Source: Streptomyces diastaticus subsp. diastaticus
GTDB lineage: Bacteria > Actinomycetota > Actinomycetes > Streptomycetales > Streptomycetaceae
DNA length: 64,000 bases
Assembly (NCBI RefSeq): GCF_011170125.1
Contig: NZ_BLLN01000005.1
Coordinates: 1,302,001-1,366,000 of the forward strand
Direction: 5' to 3'
Shown here: one piece after another, positions 1-8,739 of the stretch
Numbering within the stretch: the first letter of the stretch is position 1
Layout: each line of letters opens with the position of its first letter
Notes under the pieces: generated by a model
The model's input: the letters and a program-made list of their open reading frames with translations, nothing else
The model's database searches: none
What the model was told of the DNA's origin: nothing
Translations under genes and position numbers: made by a program

Positions 1-287
1 CAGTCCTCGCCGCCGAGTTCGATGCGGGTGACGCGGCCGACGGCGACGTCGTTGACCTTGACCGCGGACTGCGGGACGAGGCTGAGGGCGTCGTCCAGTT
101 CGGCGGTGACCGTGTACGGGTCGGGGCCGAGGTCGGCGCCGCCGGGCAGCGGCAGGTTCTCGGTCCCCTCGAAGCCGGGCGCGGCCTCGGCGAAGGCGCC
201 GAGGGCCAGGGTGAAGCCGAGGCCGAGGGCGAGGACGCCGCCGATGCCGGCGCCGGCCGCCTTGCCGAGGTGCGGGAGGCGCTTCAT
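1..287 (-). CDS. Mce family protein, fifth in operon (partial, 3' end off window)
   Basis: Only the first ~95 codons are present; the gene runs off the left edge. The ATG at 287 overlaps the TGA of the preceding mce gene (ATGA, 284-287), so it is translationally coupled. Residues 1-36 form a basic start, a hydrophobic segment (GIGGVLALGLGFTLALGA) and a small-residue region, i.e. a signal anchor or cleavable signal. The following part reads as the start of an MlaD/Mce domain, with the family's VKVNDVAVGRV strand. MceE proteins are often lipoproteins, but I see no lipobox cysteine here. Role inferred from the family: one subunit of an envelope hexamer that carries lipids or steroids to the YrbE permease. 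Confidence 0.85.
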   Translation of the reverse strand, partial: MKRLPHLGKAAGAGIGGVLALGLGFTLALGAFAEAAPGFEGTENLPLPGGADLGPDPYTVTAELDDALSLVPQSAVKVNDVAVGRVTRIELGGED

Positions 288-1309
288 CGCTTCGCCTCCC
301 CGGTCTCGGCGGAGGAGCCGCCGGCGGCGGGCAGCGGGAGCAGGGGGCCGCCGCCGCTGATCTCGTTGAGGTTGGCCCGGCCGTCGAGGGTGCGGCTGTC
401 GGGGTTGTAGGCGTTGACGACGTTCCCGGCGGCGAGCGGGGCGACGTCGAGGGCTTCGGCGAGGGAGGCGCGCTGGTCGACGAGGGCCTGGGTGATCGGG
501 GCCAGCCGGTCGACGTTCTTCTTCAGCTCGCCCCGGTTGTCCTTGATGAACTTCTTGACCTGGCCGAGGGCCTTGCCGAGTTCCTTCAGGGCTCCGGAGA
601 GATCGTCCTTGTTGTCGGCGAAGAAGGTGGTGACGTCGTCCAGACGCTCCTGGGCGGTGCGCACCTCGCCGTCCTTGTCCTTGAGCATGGTGACGAAGAC
701 CTGGAGCTGGGCGAGGGTGGTGAAGAGGTCTTCACTGCCGCCGTCCAGAGTCCTGGCGGCCTTGCCGAACTGCTCGACCGACTCGCCGATGGCCTTGCCG
801 TTGCCGTCGAGGTTCTTCGCTCCGGTGTCGAGGAGGTCGGAGAGGGCGCCGGAGGAGTTGGCGCCGTCGGGGCCGAGCGCGGTGGCCAGCTCGGTGATGG
901 ATTCGTAGAGCTGGTCGATCTCGACGGGGGTGCGGTTGCGGCTCGCGGGGAGCACGGCACCGTCGGCGAGGGCGGGCCCGGAGGTGTAGGCGGGGGCGAG
1001 CTGGACGTACCGGTCGGCGACGATGCTGGGGGCGACGACGACGGCCCGGGCGTCCTCGGGCAGCCGTACACCCTCGTCCAGGGCGAGGCCCACGCGGACC
1101 TTGGTGCCCTGGGGCTCGACCGACTCGACCTCGCCGACGCGGACGCCGAGGACGCGCAGGTCGGAGCCGGCGTAGACGCCGACGGCGCGGTCGAAGTAGG
1201 CGGTGACGCGGGTGGTGCCCGCGTCCAGGAGGCGGACGGCGACGAGGCCGCCGGCGGCCAGCACCACCAGGGCGAGGGCCGCGCTGAGGATTCTTCCGCG
1301 CTGGTTCAT
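284..1309 (-). CDS. Mce family protein (MceD position)
   Basis: A 341-residue Mce protein. The true start is the ATG at 1309 (MNQRGRILSAALAL), which overlaps the upstream stop in ATGA; the open frame further upstream is only read-through. One N-terminal transmembrane/signal segment (about residues 8-28) is followed by an MlaD domain (about 32-110, with DLRVLGVRVGEVESV) and a long helical stretch rich in charged residues, typical of the Mce C-terminal needle region. It acts outside the membrane in lipid import as part of the operon-encoded complex. Substrate is unknown; steroid or fatty-acid import is known for mycobacterial relatives. Confidence 0.9.
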   Translation of the reverse strand: MNQRGRILSAALALVVLAAGGLVAVRLLDAGTTRVTAYFDRAVGVYAGSDLRVLGVRVGEVESVEPQGTKVRVGLALDEGVRLPEDARAVVVAPSIVADRYVQLAPAYTSGPALADGAVLPASRNRTPVEIDQLYESITELATALGPDGANSSGALSDLLDTGAKNLDGNGKAIGESVEQFGKAARTLDGGSEDLFTTLAQLQVFVTMLKDKDGEVRTAQERLDDVTTFFADNKDDLSGALKELGKALGQVKKFIKDNRGELKKNVDRLAPITQALVDQRASLAEALDVAPLAAGNVVNAYNPDSRTLDGRANLNEISGGGPLLPLPAAGGSSAETGEAKR

Positions 1310-2352
1310 CGGGCACCGCTCCCCTTCGCCGCCGCCTGCCGCGGCGGGAGGCATCCGGTCTTGGGCTGGGATTCCTCGGGCAGGTAGTTGCGGGGGACGA
1401 CGCCGCACAGGTAGCTGTCGAGCCAGCGGCCGTTGCCGAGGGTGTTGCCGACGAGCCGGTAGTAGGGGCCGACCAGGGCCAGGGTCTTGTCCAGCTGCGT
1501 CTTGTTCTTCTCCAGGACCCCGGTGACCCTGCTGAGGGCCTTCAGGGTCGGGCCGAGCTGCTTGCTGTTGTCGTCGACCAGGCCGCCGAGTTCGGTGGAG
1601 AGTTCCCGGCTGCCCTTGAGCAGGGCGCGGATGGCGTCGCGGCGCTCCTTCAACTCGCCGAGCAGCGGCCCGCCGTCCTCGATGAGCGTCTCGAAGCTGG
1701 ACTTCCTGTTCTTCAGCGTCTTGGTGAACCTGGCGCTTCCCTCGAGGAGTTCGGAGAGCTTCGCGTCCCTCTTGGAGATCGAGGCGGAGAGCTCCGAGAG
1801 GCCGGTGGCGGCGTTGCGCACGTGCGGCGGGGAGTCCCTGAAGGTGTCGGAGATGGTCTCGAAGCTCTCCGCGAGCTTGCCGGTGTCGATCTCGTCCACG
1901 GTCGAGCTGAGGTCCTGGAAGGCGCTGGTCACGTCGTACGGGGAGGTGGTGCGGGCCAGCGGGATGCGGGCCCCGGGGTCCTGGGCGCGGGAGCCGAGCG
2001 GGTCGAGGGCGAGGTACTTCTCGCCGAGCAGGGTCTTGATGGCGATGGCCGCGGTGGACCGGTCGCCGATCCAGGCGTCCTGGACCTTGAAGGTGACCTT
2101 GACCCTGGCGCCGTCCAGGGCCACCCCGGTGACCTGGCCGACCTTGACCCCGGCTACCCGCACCTCGTCCCCGTCACCGAGCCCGGCGGCCTCGGAGAAG
2201 TCGGCGGTGTAAGTCGTGCCGCCGCCGACCAGCGGGAGCCGTTCGACGTTGTACGCGAGGGTGGCGAGCAGGGCGAGGCCGAGCAGGCCGACGAGGGCGA
2301 CGGCGACGGGGTGGCGGTCCTTGACGGGCTTGAGGCGGGGGCGGCGGCTCAT
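1306..2352 (-). CDS. Mce family protein (MceC position)
   Basis: A 348-residue Mce protein starting at the ATG at 2352 (MSRRPRLKPVK) inside an ATGA overlap with the gene before. Residues about 18-38 form the single membrane anchor, then an MlaD domain (DEVRVAGVKVGQVTGV near residues 60-75) and a helical region with several heptad-like segments. A C-terminal extension contains two cysteines (YLCGV and TGCLPP) that could form a disulfide outside the membrane. Same operon and presumed complex as its neighbours. Confidence 0.9.
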   Translation of the reverse strand: MSRRPRLKPVKDRHPVAVALVGLLGLALLATLAYNVERLPLVGGGTTYTADFSEAAGLGDGDEVRVAGVKVGQVTGVALDGARVKVTFKVQDAWIGDRSTAAIAIKTLLGEKYLALDPLGSRAQDPGARIPLARTTSPYDVTSAFQDLSSTVDEIDTGKLAESFETISDTFRDSPPHVRNAATGLSELSASISKRDAKLSELLEGSARFTKTLKNRKSSFETLIEDGGPLLGELKERRDAIRALLKGSRELSTELGGLVDDNSKQLGPTLKALSRVTGVLEKNKTQLDKTLALVGPYYRLVGNTLGNGRWLDSYLCGVVPRNYLPEESQPKTGCLPPRQAAAKGSGAR

Positions 2353-3404
2353 CCCTGGCACCTCGCTTCGGTGAGGCCGATGCCGGTGGGCGGCTTCGAA
2401 CCGTCGTCGGTCTGCACACCGCTCACGCGCGCCTCGCAGAGGTAGAGGTTGAACCACGACCCGTACGAGGAGACGCGGGCCAGGGCGGTCATCTTGGCGG
2501 GCGTCTTCGCCAGGAACTCCTCGATCTGCGGCGTGTGTCCGCCGAGACTGGTGGAGAGCCGGCCGAGTTCGGCGATGTCCTTCTTGAGGGGTGCCCGGCC
2601 GTCCTGGAGCAGGTCGGCGGTGACGGTGGTGAGGTCGCCCATGGCCGCGACGGCCTCGCCGAGGGGTTCGCGGTCGCCGTTGAAGCCGGTGACGAGTGCC
2701 TGGAGGGTGGTGACGAGGTCGTCGAAACCCGCCTCGCGGTCGTTGAGGGTGGTCAGGACGGTGTTGAGGTTGTCGATCACCTCGCCGATCACCTGGTCCT
2801 TGGCGGCGACCGTCTTCGTCAGCGAACCGACGTGCCGGATGAGGCTGTCGACGGTGGCGCCCTCGCCCTGGAGGACCTGCACGATGGAGCCGGCCAGCTC
2901 GTTGACGTCCTTCGGGGAGAGCCCCTCGAAGAGCGGTTTGAAGCCGTTGAAGAGGAGGGTCAGGTCGAGGGCGGGGGTGGTGCGGGTGACCGGGATGGTG
3001 GCGCCGCTCTCCAGGGTCCCGGCGAGGTCGCCGCTGCCCCGGTCGAGGGAGACGTACCGCTGGCCGACCATGTTGAGGTACTTGACGGCGGCGGTCGCCG
3101 AGCGCGGCAGCCTCCGTTCCTTCTGGACGGTGAAGGTGACCTGGGCCAGGCGCCGGTCGACCACGCGGACGTCGGTGACCTCGCCGACCTTGACCCCGGA
3201 GATGCGCACGCTGTCGCCGTCGAGGAGCCCGGTGACGTCGGTGAACAGGGCCTGGTACGTGGTGGTGCCGGTGCGGACGCCGGTGTTGGCGATGCTGAAG
3301 CCGAGGACCGTGGTGGCCAGCACGGTGACCACCAGGAAGGCCAGGGACTTCAGCACCGGACCGGTCAGGCCGCGGCGCCGGGTGTGCGGGTTCCGGTCGG
3401 TCAT
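2349..3404 (-). CDS. Mce family protein (MceB position)
   Basis: A 351-residue Mce protein, ATG at 3404 overlapping the previous stop (3401-3404). It has a basic N-terminus, one membrane segment (about 17-40), an MlaD domain (DSVRISGVKVGEVTDV near 64-79) and a long alpha-helical region. The C-terminal tail carries paired cysteines (YLCEAR and EARCQG). The order ATPase, YrbEA, YrbEB, MceA, MceB is the conserved actinobacterial order. Confidence 0.9.
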   Translation of the reverse strand: MTDRNPHTRRRGLTGPVLKSLAFLVVTVLATTVLGFSIANTGVRTGTTTYQALFTDVTGLLDGDSVRISGVKVGEVTDVRVVDRRLAQVTFTVQKERRLPRSATAAVKYLNMVGQRYVSLDRGSGDLAGTLESGATIPVTRTTPALDLTLLFNGFKPLFEGLSPKDVNELAGSIVQVLQGEGATVDSLIRHVGSLTKTVAAKDQVIGEVIDNLNTVLTTLNDREAGFDDLVTTLQALVTGFNGDREPLGEAVAAMGDLTTVTADLLQDGRAPLKKDIAELGRLSTSLGGHTPQIEEFLAKTPAKMTALARVSSYGSWFNLYLCEARVSGVQTDDGSKPPTGIGLTEARCQG

Positions 3405-4654
3405 TCGAGGGTCACCTCCGCGCCGCGGAACGCCGGTCCCGCGAGCAGGCTGCTCCAGTCGGGCAGGTCACCGGGGCTCTTCTCGGCGCCGGGGGCCAGC
3501 AGTTCGTTGACGAGGTCGTTCTCCTGCGGGGAGTTGGCCGGGCCGAGCTCCTGCTCCGCGGCGGCCGGGGGCTGGGCGGCGGGCTTCACGGAGGTGCCGA
3601 GGTAGGGCACCGGATAGCAGCGGGGGCCGCCCGAGGCGTCGTACGACGGGGTGTCACGGCCCGGCCGGTAGGCGCCCCGGGAGGGGACCGTGGTGACCTC
3701 GACGGTGAGGCCCGGCCGGTCGGTGCCCTTGCCGAGGGCCTTGTCCATGGCGGGGACGAACTCGGCCAGGGTGCGCAGGGTGCAGGGGAAGGACGGGGAG
3801 TACTCGGCGAGCAGCTCCAGGGTGGGTCGGCTGGTGGCGCTGAGCCGGATGATGTTGTCCTGGTTCTGCCGCAGGAAGGTGGTCAGGTCCTCGGCGGTGC
3901 GGGTGGTGGCGCCGTAGGTCGCGGCGAGCCGGCCCTCCTGTTCGGCGAGGGTGGAGCTGGTGGTGGTGAAGTCGGTGAGGGCGGTGAGGATGTCGGGGGC
4001 CGCGTCGGCGTAGACGTGGCTGACCTCGACCAGGTGGCGCAGGTCGCGGTTGAGGGCCGGCAGGTGCGGGTTGAACTTCGCGAGGTGGGTGTCGAGCGTG
4101 GTGAGGGTGTCCCCCAGCTTCTCGCCGCGCCCCTCCAGCGCCCGGGAGACGGCGGAGAGGGTGGCGGAGAGCTTCTGCGGCTGGACGGCGGTGAGCATCG
4201 GCAGGACGTTGTCGAGGACCTGCTGGAGCTCGACGGCGCTGCTGGAACGGTCCTGCGCGATGACGGCCCCGGCGGCGAGCGCCTCGCCACTGGGCGCCTT
4301 CGGCGGGACGAGCGCCACGAACCGCTCGCCGAAGAGCGTGGTCGGCAGCATCTGCGCCCGCACGTCGGCGGGTACGCCGGCCAGCGTGCCGGGTTTCATC
4401 GCGAGGGTCAGGCGGGCGCCGCTGCCGGTGGCGTCGATGGCGCGGACCTCGCCGACGACGACGCCGCGCAGTTTCACCTCGGCCCCCAGGTGCATCTCGT
4501 TGCCGACGGTGCCGGTCTCGACGACCACCGGGTCGGAGCGGGTGAACCGCTTGTCGTAGACGGCGACGGCCAGCCAGACCAGCAGGGCCGGGACGAGCAG
4601 GAAGACGATCCCCGCGCTTCTGCGGCGCAGCACGGCGCCGGTGTTCTCGCGCAT
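3401..4654 (-). CDS. Mce family protein (MceA position)
   Basis: First of the Mce subunits, 417 residues, starting at 4654, one base after the YrbEB stop at 4656. The N-terminal signal anchor (about residues 14-34) is followed by an MlaD domain (EVKLRGVVVGEVRAI near 57-71). The helical core and a longer acidic, proline-rich C-terminal tail than in the other subunits follow. Expected to be exported and to form the tunnel with the other Mce proteins over the YrbE permease pair. Confidence 0.9.
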   Translation of the reverse strand: MRENTGAVLRRRSAGIVFLLVPALLVWLAVAVYDKRFTRSDPVVVETGTVGNEMHLGAEVKLRGVVVGEVRAIDATGSGARLTLAMKPGTLAGVPADVRAQMLPTTLFGERFVALVPPKAPSGEALAAGAVIAQDRSSSAVELQQVLDNVLPMLTAVQPQKLSATLSAVSRALEGRGEKLGDTLTTLDTHLAKFNPHLPALNRDLRHLVEVSHVYADAAPDILTALTDFTTTSSTLAEQEGRLAATYGATTRTAEDLTTFLRQNQDNIIRLSATSRPTLELLAEYSPSFPCTLRTLAEFVPAMDKALGKGTDRPGLTVEVTTVPSRGAYRPGRDTPSYDASGGPRCYPVPYLGTSVKPAAQPPAAAEQELGPANSPQENDLVNELLAPGAEKSPGDLPDWSSLLAGPAFRGAEVTLE

Positions 4655-4655
4655 C

Positions 4656-5462
4656 TCACCCCGCCACCTTCACGGTCGTGGTCGCGCCCCACAGGGCCAG
4701 CGACAGGAAGAAGTCGGTGACGCTGATCAGCACGATGGCGTTGCGCACCGACCGGCCGACGGCCACACCGACCCCGGCGGGTCCGCCCTGGGCGCGGTAG
4801 CCGTAGTAGCAGTGGGCGAGGATCACCAGCACGCTGAAGATCAGCACTTTCAGCACCGACAGCAGGACGTCCGTCGGTGAGAGGAAGAGGTTGAAGTAGT
4901 GGTCGTAGGTGCCCCGCGACTGGCCGTTGAAGAAGACGGTGATGTAGCGGGAGGCGACGTAGCTGGAGAGCAGCCCGATCGCGTAGAGCGGGATGATGGC
5001 GACGACGCCGGCGATGATGCGGGTGGTGACGAGGTAGGGCATGGAGCGGATGCCCATGCCCTCGAGGGCGTCGACCTCCTCGTTGATGCGCATCGCGCCG
5101 AGCTGGGCGGTGAAGCCCGCGCCGACGGTGGCGGAGAGGGCGAGGCCGGCGACGAGCGGGGCGATCTCGCGGGTGTTGAAGTAGGCGGAGACGAAGCCGG
5201 TGAAGGCGGCGGTGCCGATCTGGTCGAGGGCGGCGTACCCCTGGAGGCCGACGACGGTGCCGGTGAAGAGGGTCATGGCGATCATCACGCCGACGGTGCC
5301 GCCGATGACGCCGAGTCCGCCGGAGCCGAAGGCGACCTCGGCGAGCAGGCGCTGCACCTCCTTGAGGTACCGGCGCAGCGTGCGCGGGATCGCGGCCAGG
5401 GCCTTGGCGTAGAAGACGAGCTGGTCGCCGGAGCGGTCGAGCCAGGCGAGCGGGGAGGCCAT
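4656..5462 (-). CDS. MlaE/YrbE family ABC permease (YrbEB)
   Basis: A 268-residue integral membrane protein of the MlaE/YrbE family with about five to six hydrophobic segments. The family-typical core is visible: GLALSATVGAGFTAQLGAMR, then INEEVDALEGMGI, the cytoplasmic coupling region that contacts the ATPase. It pairs with the product of 5470-6234. The ATG at 5462 lies 8 bases after the previous stop. Role: permease half of the Mce lipid importer. Confidence 0.93.
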   Translation of the reverse strand: MASPLAWLDRSGDQLVFYAKALAAIPRTLRRYLKEVQRLLAEVAFGSGGLGVIGGTVGVMIAMTLFTGTVVGLQGYAALDQIGTAAFTGFVSAYFNTREIAPLVAGLALSATVGAGFTAQLGAMRINEEVDALEGMGIRSMPYLVTTRIIAGVVAIIPLYAIGLLSSYVASRYITVFFNGQSRGTYDHYFNLFLSPTDVLLSVLKVLIFSVLVILAHCYYGYRAQGGPAGVGVAVGRSVRNAIVLISVTDFFLSLALWGATTTVKVAG

Positions 5463-5469
5463 GGGCGCC

Positions 5470-6234
5470 TCAGCCTCCCTTCGGCGGGACGATCTGGAGG
5501 TAGAGGCCGGTCATCACCATGTTGACGAAGAAGAGGAGCATGAAGGTGATGACGACCGACTGGTTGACGGCGTCGCCGACGCCCTTGGGGCCGCCGCGCG
5601 GGTTGAGGCCGCGGTAGGCGGCGACGATGCCGGCGATGAACCCGAAGATGAGCGCCTTGAGTTCGCTGATGTACAGGTCGGGCAGCTGGGCGAGGGCGGA
5701 GAAGCTGGAGAGGTAGGCGCCGGGGGTGCCGCCCTGGAGGATGATGTTGAAGAAGTAGCCGCCGAGGGTGCCGACCACCGAGACCATGCCGTTGAGCAGC
5801 ACGGCGACCGACATGGTGGCGAGGACCCGGGGCACCACCAGGCGCTGTACGGGCGAGACGCCCATGACCTCCATGGCGTCCAGCTCCTCGCGGATCTTGC
5901 GGGAGCCGAGGTCGGCGCAGATCGCGGAGCCGCCGGCGCCCGCGATCAGCAGGGCGACGATCAGCGGGCTGGCCTGCTGGATGACGGCGAGGACGCTGGC
6001 GCCGCCGGTGAAGGACTGGGCGCCGAGCTGCTGGGTGAGCGAGCCGACCTGGAGGGCGATGACGGCGCCGAACGGGATGGAGACCAGGGCGGCGGGCAGG
6101 ATCGTGACGCTGGCGATGAACCAGAACTGCTCGACGAACTCCCGGAACTGGAACGGCCGCCGGAAGATCGCCCGGGTCACCTCGGCGGCCAGCGCGAAGA
6201 GCCGGCCGGTCTGCCGCAGCGCCCCGGTGATCAC
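5470..6234 (-). CDS. MlaE/YrbE family ABC permease (YrbEA)
   Basis: A 254-residue MlaE-family permease. The start is a GTG at 6234 that overlaps the ATPase stop (6231-6233). The conserved stretch AGAGGSAICADLGSRKIREE with ELDAMEVMGVSP matches the YrbE coupling helix. About five transmembrane segments. It works with the downstream YrbEB and the upstream ATPase. Confidence 0.93.
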   Translation of the reverse strand: MITGALRQTGRLFALAAEVTRAIFRRPFQFREFVEQFWFIASVTILPAALVSIPFGAVIALQVGSLTQQLGAQSFTGGASVLAVIQQASPLIVALLIAGAGGSAICADLGSRKIREELDAMEVMGVSPVQRLVVPRVLATMSVAVLLNGMVSVVGTLGGYFFNIILQGGTPGAYLSSFSALAQLPDLYISELKALIFGFIAGIVAAYRGLNPRGGPKGVGDAVNQSVVITFMLLFFVNMVMTGLYLQIVPPKGG

Positions 6235-7241
6235 GAGCCGCTCCCGGCGCGGGGGACGGTGAGGGTGGGCGCGGCGGCGTCCTTCGCGTAGGTGTCGCGG
6301 ATGGCGGTACGGGCGGCCGGGGGCAGGGTGCCCAGCAGGGAGAGGACGCGTTCGCGGCGCCGGGCGACGGCCTGGCGGGGCGGCAGGCCGGGGCTGGGCT
6401 GGAGCTGGGGGACGATGACGCGCGGGGCGTCGGGCCGGTCGCCGGCGCTGGCCGCCTCGGCGGCGAGGGTGGCGGCGTCCTTCTCCTCGGACATGCCGAT
6501 GGGGCCTTCGCGGCGGCCGCCGAGGAACTGGGCGACGACCGGTTCGTCGCTGGTCAGCAGCACCTCGCGGGGGCCGAAGGTGACCAGTTCGCGGCGGAAG
6601 AGCATGCCCATGTTGTCGGGGACGGTGGCGGCGATGTCGAGGTTGTGGGTGACGATGAGCATCGTCGCGTCGATCTGCGCGTTGAGGTCGATGAGGAGTT
6701 GCGAGAGGTAGGCGGTGCGCACCGGGTCGAGGCCGGAGTCGGGCTCGTCGCAGAGGATGATCTGCGGGTCGAGGACCAGGGCGCGGGCGAGGCCGGCGCG
6801 TTTGCGCATGCCGCCGCTGATCTCGCCGGGCAGCTTGCCCTCGGAGCCGAGCAGTCCGACGATCTCGATCCGTTCCATGACGGTCCGCCGGATCTCCGAC
6901 TCCTTCCTGCGGGTGTGCTCGCGCAGCGGGAAGGCGATGTTGTCGAAGAGGGACATGGAGCCGAAGAGGGCGCCGTCCTGGAACATGAGGCCGAAGAGCT
7001 TCCGGGTCTCGTAGATGTCCCGTTCGGGGCTGTTGACCATGTCGACGCCGTTGATGAGGACACGGCCGCGCTCGGGCTTGAGCAGCCCCACGAGCGATTT
7101 CAGGAATACGGTCTTCCCGGTTCCGGAAGGGCCGAGCATGACGCTGACCTCTCCCGCGGGAAGGGTGAGCGTCACGTCCTGCCAGATGTTCTGCTTGCCA
7201 AAGGACTTGGTCAGACCCTCGACCACCACTTCGATTCCCAT
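6231..7241 (-). CDS. Mce-system ABC transporter ATPase (MceG/Mkl-like)
   Basis: A 336-residue ATPase energising the Mce importer. The chosen start is the ATG at 7241 (MGIEVVVEGLTKSFGKQN), preceded by a strong GGAGGTGA ribosome site; the open frame upstream of it is non-coding. Walker A is GPSGTGKT (near residue 36), the signature is ISGGMRKRAGLARA, and Walker B is ILCDEPDSGLDP. These match the MlaF/Mkl class rather than a drug exporter. A C-terminal extension of about 80 residues beyond the nucleotide-binding fold is rich in Pro/Ala. First gene of the operon; the regulatory region lies directly upstream. Confidence 0.93.
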   Translation of the reverse strand: MGIEVVVEGLTKSFGKQNIWQDVTLTLPAGEVSVMLGPSGTGKTVFLKSLVGLLKPERGRVLINGVDMVNSPERDIYETRKLFGLMFQDGALFGSMSLFDNIAFPLREHTRRKESEIRRTVMERIEIVGLLGSEGKLPGEISGGMRKRAGLARALVLDPQIILCDEPDSGLDPVRTAYLSQLLIDLNAQIDATMLIVTHNLDIAATVPDNMGMLFRRELVTFGPREVLLTSDEPVVAQFLGGRREGPIGMSEEKDAATLAAEAASAGDRPDAPRVIVPQLQPSPGLPPRQAVARRRERVLSLLGTLPPAARTAIRDTYAKDAAAPTLTVPRAGSGS

Positions 7242-7372
7242 TTCACCTCCAGCAAGCCTGTTTCGGGTGGGCACCGCGGACGTTTCGGGTGTGCACCGCG
7301 GGGCGCACGGTAAGTCGGCGCGAGGGGCGCGGACAATGGGTCGGGCACGACATTCCCGAGGTTTCCGTTCCT

Positions 7373-7423
7373 TTGTCACCCAGGTGACAAGACCGATTCC
7401 CTCTTTTGTCTCCGGGCGACAGC
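7373..7423. promoter_or_regulatory. Paired operator-like inverted repeats, copy 1
   Basis: TTGTCACC-CA-GGTGACAA (7373-7390) is a perfect 8-bp inverted repeat. A degenerate partner TTGTCTCC-GG-GCGACAGC (7406-7423) starts 33 bp further on. The site lies about 130 bp upstream of the mce ATPase start. The form is that of a dimeric repressor operator (TetR/GntR/FadR type); the binding protein is not known. Confidence 0.5.
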
Positions 7424-7644
7424 CAGGGCCCCGCGCCACCGGGGGGCCGGATGGGCGAGGCCCTGCTGACGGACGCCCGCCCCGGAAGGAGGACCGAGGC
7501 CGGAAAGCGTCCCCTGGCACGCCGGCCGGCGGACGCCGCCGGACCTGGAGTCGAGCGACGCACCGGAACGCTACGGGTCGGTAACCTCCGTCGGCAATAC
7601 CAGGTCGCGAGATTGCGGAAAGAGGGAGTTCAGCCACCGGGAGT

Positions 7645-7695
7645 TTGTCATCCCGATGACAGGAACGAGCCCTTCCCTTGTCACCGGGAAGCGAA
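7645..7695. promoter_or_regulatory. Paired operator-like inverted repeats, copy 2
   Basis: TTGTCATC-CC-GATGACAG (7645-7662) is followed, again with a 33-bp start-to-start distance, by the half site TTGTCACC at 7678-7685. This repeats the arrangement of the 7373-7423 module, so the two modules look like a duplication or a looping operator pair. Confidence 0.45.
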
Positions 7696-7758
7696 AAAGG
7701 AGCCGTCGGACGGAAATCCGCGCACCCCGCCCCCGACTCCGCCACATGATCGATCAGA

Positions 7759-7770
7759 ATTGTCGACAAT
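7759..7770. promoter_or_regulatory. Perfect 12-bp palindrome ATTGTCGACAAT
   Basis: Perfect palindrome in a locally AT-richer patch between the two divergent transcription units. It shares the TTGTC half with the other sites in this region. Possible operator; function inferred only from symmetry and position. Confidence 0.3.
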
Positions 7771-7861
7771 GCGCACCCGGCCGCCAAGTGGACCGCGCCG
7801 ACCACTCACCCCGGAAACAGGAATTCCCCTACCGTAAAGAATCTTCGCCCGCGCCATTGTT

Positions 7862-7876
7862 CGGGAAAGTTTCCCG
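7862..7876. promoter_or_regulatory. Palindrome CGGGAAA-G-TTTCCCG upstream of the secreted-protein gene
   Basis: Perfect 7-bp arms around a single base, about 120 bp upstream of the ATG at 7998. Possible operator or promoter-associated site for the secreted-protein gene. No further support. Confidence 0.3.
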
Positions 7877-7883
7877 CAAGTAA

Positions 7884-8633
<750 letters not shown>

Positions 8634-8739
8634 CAGATCCCGCGCCCCCGGTCCGTCCGGCTCCGGCCGGGCGGGCCGGGGGTGTGCCCGCGGATGTGCC
8701 CGCGGATGTGCCCGACAGAGTCAGCCCCGAGGAGCGCCC

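Noticed and set aside
8691..8711. Short tandem GGATGTGCCCGC repeat before the second secreted-protein gene
   Set aside because: Only about two copies, probably chance in GC-rich leader DNA; no sign of a CRISPR or regulatory array.
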